The translations under genes and the position numbers were made by a program. A stretch of 11,674 bases of DNA from CALKKN01 sp041571375. Its GTDB lineage: Bacteria; Pseudomonadota; Gammaproteobacteria; Xanthomonadales; SZUA-36. Shown in pieces: positions 7,194-11,674 of this stretch. The stretch covers positions 1 to 11,674 of the forward strand of contig JBFFUJ010000051.1 in the NCBI GenBank assembly GCA_041571375.1, written 5' to 3'. The first letter of the stretch is position 1. Every line of letters begins with the position of its first letter. A model generated the notes under the pieces. That model was not told the DNA's origin, ran no database searches, and worked only from the letters and a program-made list of their open reading frames with translations.

Positions 7194-7508
7194 ATGACCA
7201 CGGTGCGCATCGCGAAAACCCTTGCCCTGCTCGGCGCGCTGACGGCAGGGCCCGCCGGCGAGCTCGCATCGGACAGTTACCGCTGCGGGCGCAAGCTGAT
7301 CCGTTCGGGCGATCCGGCGGCCCATGTCCTGGCCCGCTGCGGGCCGCCCAAGTATCAGGACCGCGGTAGGGAAACCGTGTACCTCGAGGGCCGTCGGCAG
7401 GAGCTGGCGGTCGAGCGCTGGTACTACCAGAAAAGCCCGCGCAGCCTGCAGCGGGTGATCCTGCTGCACCGGGGCAAGGTGGTATCGATCGAAATCGGCG
7501 ATCGATGA
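7194..7508 (+). CDS. DUF2845-type small exported protein
   Basis: A 104-residue protein with an N-terminal signal peptide, MTTVRIAKTLALLGALTAG, and probable cleavage near AGELA|SDS. The mature part begins with the family pattern YRCGRKLIRSGDPAAHVLARCGPP. Two cysteines about 19 residues apart may form a disulfide in the periplasm. It continues with a charged strand-rich end containing VERWYYQK, HRGKVVSIEIGDR. The DUF2845 assignment is from memory of this pattern; the role is unknown. The ATG at 7194 was chosen because it puts the signal peptide at the terminus. The same frame is open back to a GTG at 7107, right after the cmoB stop, but those extra 29 residues look unlike coding sequence. It may be read through from cmoAB (87-bp gap) and converges on the amidase gene with a 32-bp gap. 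Confidence 0.75.
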   Translation: MTTVRIAKTLALLGALTAGPAGELASDSYRCGRKLIRSGDPAAHVLARCGPPKYQDRGRETVYLEGRRQELAVERWYYQKSPRSLQRVILLHRGKVVSIEIGDR

Positions 7509-7540
7509 GCAGTGGACGGCGGTCTCCGCAGCAGAGGCAT

Positions 7541-8128
7541 TTAGCAATCGGTATCCATGGCCACTTCCGTCCACGGTGCGAGGGCCACGGCTTTCAGTAC
7601 CCGGCTCCAGGGAAAGAGGGGTCCGGGGTCCCGTTTGCGGCGCACGCGTCGCGCCGGGTCGTCCGAGGCGACCACCTCAGTGGTATCCAGTTGGTCGTGG
7701 CCCGCAATGAATTGGAGGCGCGGCAGGCGGCTCCGCAGTTCAAGCAGCAGGCGGATCAGCGCTTCGATCTGATCGTCGGGGTACGGTTCCGACAGGGTTT
7801 GCCGCCGCGAGTCGTACCAGTCGGGGTAACGGCCCAGGTTGACAAGCTCGATTCCAATACTGCGTTCGTTGTATTGCCCCGCGTGGTGGGCTATCCGATC
7901 AATGGGCGCCCATTCCTCGACAGCGCCATTTCGTTCCAGGTAGTAATGGCCGCTGTTGCCCGTTCCGGACCCCGGGTACAGAATGCGTTCGCCATACGAA
8001 CGAGCGGCCAGCAAATCGGGCAGCTCCGTGCAGTGGATGACCACCAGGTCGATGCAGCCGGGGAGCCGCTGGTCCAGCCTTGAAATGTAGGGCAGATGGT
8101 CTCGACGAACCTCGAGTTCAGTTGCCAT
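7541..8128 (-). CDS. N-acetylmuramoyl-L-alanine amidase, AmpD/Amidase_2 type
   Basis: A zinc amidase that cleaves the bond between N-acetylmuramic acid and L-Ala of the peptidoglycan stem peptide. In this 195-residue protein the AmpD catalytic set is complete: His32 (VVIHCTEL), His144 (AGHDQLD) and Asp167 (KRDPGPLFPW) as zinc ligands, Glu94 (IGIELVN) and Lys165 as catalytic residues, and HHAG at 81-84 in the substrate groove. There is no signal peptide or membrane helix, so it is probably cytoplasmic and may recycle anhydromuropeptides like AmpD, although secretion by another route is possible. The ATG at 8128 has AGGA 9 bases upstream. Its own stop is 32 bp from the convergent DUF2845 gene. 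It is the last gene of the DUF2333-lipoprotein-amidase group. I do not use the symbol ampD because a separate true AmpD may exist elsewhere. Confidence 0.9.
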   Translation of the reverse strand: MATELEVRRDHLPYISRLDQRLPGCIDLVVIHCTELPDLLAARSYGERILYPGSGTGNSGHYYLERNGAVEEWAPIDRIAHHAGQYNERSIGIELVNLGRYPDWYDSRRQTLSEPYPDDQIEALIRLLLELRSRLPRLQFIAGHDQLDTTEVVASDDPARRVRRKRDPGPLFPWSRVLKAVALAPWTEVAMDTDC

Positions 8129-8145
8129 TCAGAGCGATCCTGTGA

Positions 8146-8364
8146 TCAGCCCCCGGGGCAAGGGCCCGGTGCGTCTCCATGATCGAGGTGAACGAAGCTG
8201 TCGGCATTGGATACCGCGAGCGTCTGCTGGCCGTCATGGCAGACCATCTGCTGTCCGAAGCGCCTTTGCTCCATGGTGTCGGACGCGCAGCCGGCGATGA
8301 ACAACCCGGTCATCGGCAGGGCGAGCGCCAGCGCCAGGCGTCGTCGTCTCGGGGACAGGGCCAT
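8146..8364 (-). CDS. Small lipoprotein with a Cys/His-rich CH...HLxHGD...C motif
   Basis: A 72-residue predicted lipoprotein. The N-terminus is basic (PRRRR) followed by a hydrophobic core and the lipobox FIAGC. Ala rather than Asp follows the lipidated Cys, which favours Lol-dependent sorting to the outer membrane. The mature part is only about 47 residues and carries CHDGQQTLAV, then HLDHGD, then a final GPC. This CH-x-G-x-x-TL-x-V ... HL-x-HGD ... G-x-C pattern recurs in many secreted bacterial proteins and might bind metal or form a disulfide (inference). AGGAAGG precedes two adjacent ATGs. The second (8364) has better spacing; the first (8367) would make a 4-bp ATGA overlap with the DUF2333 stop. 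Either way it is translationally coupled to that gene and lies 17 bp before the amidase. Confidence 0.75.
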   Translation of the reverse strand: MALSPRRRRLALALALPMTGLFIAGCASDTMEQRRFGQQMVCHDGQQTLAVSNADSFVHLDHGDAPGPCPGG

Positions 8365-9365
8365 CATCCTTCCTGTAACAGCTTGCGCAGATCGATGATC
8401 GCGGCGTTGGCCCGTGCAATGTAATTGGCCATGATCAGGGAGTGGTTGGCGAACAGGCCGAACTGGCTCCCGTTGAGCACCACGGGGCTGTGCAGTGGCG
8501 TCTGGGTCGCTTCGAGTTCACGGATGATCTGTCGGAAGCTGACCACGGCGTTCTTCTTGCGCAGCACTTCGTCGAAGTCGGTTTCCATGGCGTGCAGGAA
8601 ATGCACCAGTGCCCAGGCGCTGCCACGGCTTTCATAAAACACATCGTCGATCTGGGTCCACGGCGTCTTTACCATGAGTACGTCAGGGCTTTCAGTCGAT
8701 TGTTTCGCCTGTGCATCGCCGGACAGATCCGTATTGAGGCGGACCTGCCCGACGCTGGCCGAGAGACGCTGGGAGAGCGAACCCAGGCGCTTTTCAACGA
8801 TCGCGAGCCAGTCCGTGAGATTGTCGGCCCGGGCGTAAAACTGTGCCGTCGGTTCGCTGGAGGAGGACAGGCGCGTCAGGTACCGCTCCAGCGCCTCCGA
8901 ACCCTTGCGATAGCGGCCTTCCGTGTCCGGGGGTATCCAGCGGCCGTTGTCGTAGTGGAACAGGGGATCGGCTTCGGCGAGATCCGGGTCCTCGGTGGAC
9001 TGGGTCTGCGACCGGCTGAAATCGTTGCGCATCGCCCGCGCCAGGTCGCGGACCTGGGTCAGCACACCAAATTCCCAGTTCGGCACATTGTCCAGCAGCA
9101 CCCAGGGCGGCAGGATGTCGTTGGACAGGTATCCGCCACGCTTGTTGAGCAGGACGCCGACGGTCTCGATCAACGTCGTGGTGGTGGTGTAGCCGGTCAC
9201 CACCTGGTGACCGTGATTCTGGGCGTGCAGGGTGGCGCGTCCGGCGGGATTGAACAGGGGAGGTTCATGGTTCAGGAAGAACATCCCGACAAGGCAGAGA
9301 GCAACCAGCAGTGACGGCACCGTGATCCACAGGATGCGGGCACGCTGCGATAATTGCGCGTTCAT
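8364..9365 (-). CDS. DUF2333 family membrane-anchored protein
   Basis: A 333-residue protein anchored by one N-terminal membrane helix (ILWITVPSLLVALCLVGMFF); most of the chain is predicted to lie outside the cytoplasm. The body matches my memory of DUF2333: VVTGYTTTTTLIETVGVLL, KRGGYLSNDILPP, LDNVPNWEFGVLTQVRDLA, the serine-rich FSRSQTQSTEDPDL, ARADNLTDWLAIVEKRLGS, LSQRLSASVG, and a helical C-terminus with NHSLIMANYIARA. The molecular function is unknown; location and neighbours suggest a cell-envelope role. ATG at 9365 is preferred. A TTG at 9374 in the same frame would add three residues; neither has a good Shine-Dalgarno sequence. The stop overlaps the start of the lipoprotein gene. It lies downstream of the sigma/anti-sigma pair on the same strand, separated by 67 bp containing a strong hairpin. 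Confidence 0.88.
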   Translation of the reverse strand: MNAQLSQRARILWITVPSLLVALCLVGMFFLNHEPPLFNPAGRATLHAQNHGHQVVTGYTTTTTLIETVGVLLNKRGGYLSNDILPPWVLLDNVPNWEFGVLTQVRDLARAMRNDFSRSQTQSTEDPDLAEADPLFHYDNGRWIPPDTEGRYRKGSEALERYLTRLSSSSEPTAQFYARADNLTDWLAIVEKRLGSLSQRLSASVGQVRLNTDLSGDAQAKQSTESPDVLMVKTPWTQIDDVFYESRGSAWALVHFLHAMETDFDEVLRKKNAVVSFRQIIRELEATQTPLHSPVVLNGSQFGLFANHSLIMANYIARANAAIIDLRKLLQEG

Positions 9366-9401
9366 ACGGTTCAAGATACCAGATTCGGGCCCGCTTCCCT
9401 A

Positions 9402-9427
9402 CTGGCCACGGCGGGGCGCCGGGCCAG
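9402..9427 (-). terminator. Strong GC hairpin between anti-sigma gene and DUF2333 gene
   Basis: Outer arms CTGGCC / GGCCAG (six pairs) and inner arms CGGCG / CGCCG (five pairs) enclose a three-base loop, with one bulged base between the two parts. It begins 5 bp after the anti-sigma stop and ends 36 bp before the DUF2333 start. No T-run follows on the minus strand, so it may be an attenuator, an mRNA-end stabiliser or a Rho-assisted terminator. It suggests that the sigma/anti-sigma pair and the envelope genes are not simply one uniform transcript. Confidence 0.45.
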
Positions 9428-9432
9428 GGGTT

Positions 9433-10152
9433 TCAGCCGGGTTCCGTCAGCGGCCGCAGCGCACTGTGGACCAGGGCGCCGAAGCCCGAGACGTTCTGCG
9501 AGGCTGAACCGATGATGGCCGCGGATCCGGCATCGAGGGCGACCAGATAGGCGTCGCCGCCGTCGAGAGCGAACTGTTCGCCGTCGCTCACTGCGGTGTG
9601 CGGCATGTAGATCAGGGTGACGAGCCCGCGGTCCGTATTGAGCACCATGTGAACGCCGGAGCCCTCCGGGCTCGGACAGATCTTGATGACGGACACGAGT
9701 CCGGCCAGCTCTGGTGTGGCCGTTACCCCGAATTCGGCCAGGGTCTCCTGGATATTGGGGGCCGCGGTACCTGCCTGAGCCAGGGCGAGCATCGCGGCAC
9801 CGTCATGTCCATAATGCTCGGCGACGTAGTCCTGCACCGTGGCCCAGCCGCTGTTCAGGCGCAGGATCAGAACGGCCGCACCAGCGGCGATCATCAAGCT
9901 TGCGGCCATCGCCCAGGCCCGCGGACGGCGCCAGGACCGGCTGCCTTGCTCAGCCAGGGCGAGCAGGTCCCCGGTCAGCTCGGCGGGGACATCAGCGGCC
10001 AGCGCGCGCTCGAGCAGATCTTCAAAGCGGTCGGCCTCGGCCGCTGCCGCCCTAGATTCGGGGGTCGAGTCCCGGGCGCGCAAAAAGCCCGGGTCCTGAC
10101 TGCGCGGTTCCGCACCCAGCATGCGCTTGAATTCAGTAGAGTCCATGGACAT
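9433..10152 (-). CDS. DUF3379-like membrane anti-sigma factor
   Basis: A 239-residue single-pass membrane protein. The N-terminal cytoplasmic part, STEFKRMLGAEPRSQDPGFL, followed by an acidic helical stretch (DRFEDLLERALAADVP, 41-56), matches the DUF3379 pattern from memory. One membrane helix, AWAMAASLMIAAGAAVLIL, spans about 79-97. The periplasmic part of about 140 residues has strand-like segments such as GSGVHMVLNTDRGLVTLIYM and DAYLVALDAGSAAIIG, a possible sensor domain. It overlaps the ECF sigma gene by 20 bp, which with the topology strongly suggests that it sequesters that sigma factor at the membrane. No ZAS-type HxxxCxxC zinc motif is seen. The start is ATG at 10152, with GGGG 9 bases upstream; ATG at 10146 is a close alternative, and homologues beginning MD-x-x-EF would support it. 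Confidence 0.8.
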   Translation of the reverse strand: MSMDSTEFKRMLGAEPRSQDPGFLRARDSTPESRAAAAEADRFEDLLERALAADVPAELTGDLLALAEQGSRSWRRPRAWAMAASLMIAAGAAVLILRLNSGWATVQDYVAEHYGHDGAAMLALAQAGTAAPNIQETLAEFGVTATPELAGLVSVIKICPSPEGSGVHMVLNTDRGLVTLIYMPHTAVSDGEQFALDGGDAYLVALDAGSAAIIGSASQNVSGFGALVHSALRPLTEPG

Positions 10153-10660
10153 TGCCGCTTACCCCATCCTTCTGCACTTTCGACTTCAGCTGCTCCCTCG
10201 CTCTGAACAGCTGAGTCATGACTGCGCTCTTGCTCACTCCCAACTGCTCGGCAATTTCCTCGCAGCTGCATCCCAGAACCACCTGCAACAACAGCGGCTC
10301 ACGGTACTTCGGAGCCAATTCCATGATCTGACGACGCAGCAGGCCGACTTCCGCCCTGTCATCGGGCCCGAGTTCGCTGTAGTCCGGCAACACCACGGAG
10401 TCGAGGTCGGTGAACTTCGGCACCTTGCGCTCGAAAGTCCTGGCGTACTCCCGGCGCAGAATCGTTATCAACCAGCTCTTTGCCGCTGAGTTGTCCTTCA
10501 GCTGGTCCAGTGCCTTCCAGGCACGCAGATAGGTCTCCTGGACCAGGTCCTTGGCCAGCGCATCGTCGCCGCACAGCCACATGGCAAAGCGGTACAGGTC
10601 CGAGCCGTAGTCGCTGGCGAGCCGGTCGAACTTCGAGCGGCGCCCGGATTCAATGCTCAT
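10133..10660 (-). CDS. ECF RNA polymerase sigma factor
   Basis: A 175-residue sigma-70 family factor with only regions 2 and 4, the ECF architecture. Region 2 (about 10-77) includes DLYRFAMWLCGDDALAKDLV and QETYLRAWKALDQL. Region 4 (about 115-163) includes LAPKYREPLLLQVVLG and a helix-turn-helix, EEIAEQLGVSKSAVMTQLFR. It should direct RNA polymerase to a small regulon until held by the DUF3379-like partner encoded next. The ATG at 10660 was chosen because it gives the usual ECF N-terminal length. An ATG at 10780 in the same frame would add 40 residues unlike a sigma factor. The ribosome-binding site is weak. A C-x-C pair at 131-133 lies in region 4; whether it matters is unknown. The target genes cannot be read from the sequence, but the DUF2333-lipoprotein-amidase genes just downstream are candidates. 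Confidence 0.92.
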   Translation of the reverse strand: MSIESGRRSKFDRLASDYGSDLYRFAMWLCGDDALAKDLVQETYLRAWKALDQLKDNSAAKSWLITILRREYARTFERKVPKFTDLDSVVLPDYSELGPDDRAEVGLLRRQIMELAPKYREPLLLQVVLGCSCEEIAEQLGVSKSAVMTQLFRAREQLKSKVQKDGVSGNVHGLY

Positions 10661-10775
10661 GACCGGAATATCCCGGGAAATATTGCAGACGAAACAACCA
10701 TGGTGGTCCAGGAATTTGCCGATCCTGCCGGCAGGGTGATGGATTTGGGCGCGGTTTGTGCCATATCGGGTGCTG

Positions 10776-10805
10776 AACATAGCTTGCCCTGCGGTGGCGG
10801 TGCAA
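10776..10805 (-). promoter_or_regulatory. Tentative sigma-70-like promoter for the ECF sigma operon
   Basis: On the minus strand TTGCAC (10800-10805) is followed, after 18 bases, by TATGTT (10776-10781), matching the -35 and -10 consensus at three and four positions. Transcription would begin about 110 bases before the sigma start codon. ECF genes often also have a self-recognised promoter; I could not identify one. Confidence 0.22.
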
Positions 10806-10889
10806 GCGCTGCTGGCAGTTGGGCGTCCCGCTGCCGCCCGGGCCGGCCGGAATGGCCAGCTCTGCTGTGACTAATGGCACTTAATCGAA

Positions 10890-10921
10890 GCGTCAAGCGG
10901 GCGCACTCTTTCGCTTGATGC
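10890..10921. repeat. Inverted repeat upstream of the methyltransferase gene
   Basis: Arms GCGTCAAGCG (10890-10899) and CGCTTGATGC (10912-10921) pair at all ten positions if one G-T wobble is allowed, around a 12-base spacer. The outer arm contains TTGACG on the minus strand and the inner arm TTGATG on the plus strand, both resembling -35 hexamers, so the element could be an operator covering divergent promoters or a transcribed hairpin. No regulator is identified. Confidence 0.35.
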
Positions 10922-10955
10922 GGGGGGCGCGAAGACTTACCCTTGGGCGTTTACA

Positions 10956-10969
10956 CCCGGTCGACCGGG
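10956..10969. repeat. Perfect 14-bp palindrome before the methyltransferase gene
   Basis: CCCGGTCGACCGGG is an exact palindrome, 22 bp upstream of the ATG at 10992 and 11 bp before the ribosome-binding site. It may be an operator half-site pair or a leader stem. GC-rich palindromes of this size can occur by chance in such DNA, so the assignment is weak. Confidence 0.3.
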
Positions 10970-10991
10970 CGCTACGGACCAGGATACAGCG

Positions 10992-11674
10992 ATGAATTTC
11001 GAACAGGCACGGTTCAATATGGTCGAACAGCAGATTCGACCCTGGGAAGTCCTCGACAGCCGGGTGCTGGCCCTGTTGGAGCGCATCCATCGTGAGGACT
11101 TCGTACCGGTACGCTATCGCAAGCTCGCCTTCGCCGATCTGGCCATCCCGTTGGATTGTGGCCAGGTCATGATGCGACCGAAAATAGAGGCCAGAATGCT
11201 GCAGGCACTGGAGTTGGCCGAGGACGAGACGGTGCTGGAAATCGGCACCGGCAGCGGCTTCATCACGGCCTGCCTGGCCGCGCTGTCGAAAAGGGTGGTC
11301 AGCGTGGAACTCTTCCCCGAGCTGCACCGGGAAGCAGCCCTCAAGCTGAAGGACAAGGCCATTGATAACGTGGAATTGTTTGTCGGCGACGCCATGCGTG
11401 GCTGGCAGCCGGAGCAGGCGCACGATGTGGTGGTGGTGACCGGCTCGGTGCCCCAGGTCACGGAGGCGTTTCGGGGCTGGGTAAACCCGGGAGGCCGGCT
11501 GTTCGTGGTCACCGGAGAGTCGCCGGCCATGGAGGCCCGCCTGATGAGGCGGCTGGATGCGACCGAAAATAGAGGCCAGAATGCTGCAGGCACTGGAGTT
11601 GGCCGAGGACGAGACGGTGCTGGAAATCGGCACCGGCAGCGGCTTCATCACGGCCTGCCTGGCCGCGCTGTCGA
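10992..11674 (+). CDS. Protein-L-isoaspartate O-methyltransferase-like protein (3' end disrupted)
   Basis: A SAM-dependent methyltransferase of the Pcm family, the divergent type often found upstream of tolC in gammaproteobacteria, which may not be a genuine repair enzyme. The ATG at 10992 has AGGA 7 bases before it. The reading shows MNFEQARFNMVEQQIRPWEV, then REDFVPVRYRKLAFADLAIP, VMMRPKIEARMLQALEL, the SAM motif VLEIGTGSGFITACLA (about residues 80-95), VVSVELFP, VELFVGDAMRGW, DVVVVTGSVPQV and GGRLFVVTGESPAMEARLMRRL. Up to about base 11555 (188 codons) the protein is normal. From 11556 the DNA repeats 11171-11289 in another frame, so the remaining open codons read ATENRGQNAAGTGVG and so on, not a Pcm C-terminus; homologues continue for roughly 20-30 more residues. 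The frame is still open at the window end. Confidence 0.88.
   Translation, partial: MNFEQARFNMVEQQIRPWEVLDSRVLALLERIHREDFVPVRYRKLAFADLAIPLDCGQVMMRPKIEARMLQALELAEDETVLEIGTGSGFITACLAALSKRVVSVELFPELHREAALKLKDKAIDNVELFVGDAMRGWQPEQAHDVVVVTGSVPQVTEAFRGWVNPGGRLFVVTGESPAMEARLMRRLDATENRGQNAAGTGVGRGRDGAGNRHRQRLHHGLPGRAV
11171..11289 (+). repeat. 119-bp direct repeat, copy 1 (native position inside Pcm-like gene)
   Basis: This copy encodes the normal in-frame stretch from VMMRPKIEARML through the SAM-binding motif to ACLAALS of the Pcm-like protein, so it is the original. It is identical base for base to 11556-11674. The base just before it (t, 11170) differs from the base before copy 2 (g, 11555), which fixes the left boundary. 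Confidence 0.97.
11556..11674 (+). repeat. 119-bp direct repeat, copy 2 (ends exactly at window end)
   Basis: An exact copy of 11171-11289 displaced by 385 bp, not a multiple of three, so it is read in a different frame and replaces the C-terminus of the Pcm-like gene. The match runs to the last base given. A perfect repeat whose length equals a common assembler k-mer size (119) and which stops at the sequence end points to a contig-end artefact. A real tandem duplication with a 385-bp unit is the alternative. Confidence 0.95.

Larger units (their letters stand above)
10661..10991. other. 331-bp divergent intergenic region
   Basis: This gap between the ECF sigma gene and the isoaspartyl methyltransferase-like gene should hold both promoters. 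It contains no convincing ORF. Visible elements are a tentative leftward promoter (10776-10805), a 12-bp GC palindrome CCTGCCGGCAGG (10724-10735), a ten-pair inverted repeat (10890-10921), a perfect 14-bp palindrome (10956-10969) and the rightward ribosome-binding site AGGA (10981-10984). The stretch 10795-10860 is very GC-rich. Confidence 0.6.

Noticed and set aside
7509..7540. Hairpin GCGG-TCT-CCGC in the convergent gap before the amidase stop
   Set aside because: Four pairs with a three-base loop are too weak to call a terminator.
8442..9314. Rightward ORF (290 codons) opposite DUF2333
   Set aside because: Antisense to a conserved family; no start context and no recognisable product.
10661..10780. 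N-terminal extension of the ECF sigma factor from ATG 10780
   Set aside because: The 40 added residues are His/Gly/Arg-rich and unlike sigma region 2. The ATG at 10660 gives a normal ECF length.
10893..11651. Leftward ORF (252 codons) opposite the Pcm-like gene
   Set aside because: It runs antisense through the intergenic region, the Pcm-like frame and the artefactual repeat, so its length is partly created by the duplication.
1..11674. CRISPR arrays, tRNA/rRNA genes, transposases, phage or toxin-antitoxin modules
   Set aside because: No regularly spaced repeats, tRNA-like cloverleaf, DDE-type ORF or terminal inverted repeats were seen. The only long direct repeat is the 119-bp pair at the right end.

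Overview
The window looks like the end of a contig from a GC-rich gammaproteobacterium, probably of a Chromatiales- or Xanthomonadales-like lineage. The evidence is the GyrB type, the two-subunit glycyl-tRNA synthetase (glyQ/glyS), the cmoA-cmoB pair, and the DUF2333, DUF2845 and DUF3379 families. I see no CRISPR array, tRNA, rRNA, transposase or phage module. This is mostly conserved chromosome with several poorly characterised small genes.

Left part (1-5265). The 3' half of gyrB runs rightwards. It meets a leftward cluster in the order [small ORF?] - short NfeD-like membrane protein - glyQ - glyS - HAD-like protein. The order gyrB / gmhB-type phosphatase / glyS / glyQ is the one known near the origin in Pseudomonas and relatives, so the gene between gyrB and glyS sits where a GmhB-like phosphatase is expected. 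The protein found there keeps that outline but has lost nearly every catalytic and zinc-binding residue, so it is probably a pseudoenzyme. This is the most interesting protein in the window.

Middle (5417-8128). cmoA and cmoB, 4 bp apart, make and use carboxy-S-adenosylmethionine to modify wobble uridines in tRNA. A small exported DUF2845 protein follows on the same strand. These genes converge on a leftward group: DUF2333 membrane protein - small lipoprotein with a Cys/His motif - AmpD-type N-acetylmuramoyl-L-alanine amidase. That group is tightly packed and looks like an envelope or peptidoglycan operon.

Right part (8364-11674). Upstream of the DUF2333 group, on the same strand, lie an ECF sigma factor and an overlapping DUF3379-type membrane anti-sigma factor. 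A strong hairpin separates this pair from the DUF2333 group. A 331-bp divergent region containing two inverted repeats leads to a rightward protein-L-isoaspartate O-methyltransferase-like gene. The last 119 bases of the window exactly repeat bases 11171-11289 of that gene in a different frame and destroy its C-terminus. This is most simply an assembly artefact at a contig end; a genuine 385-bp duplication is the alternative.
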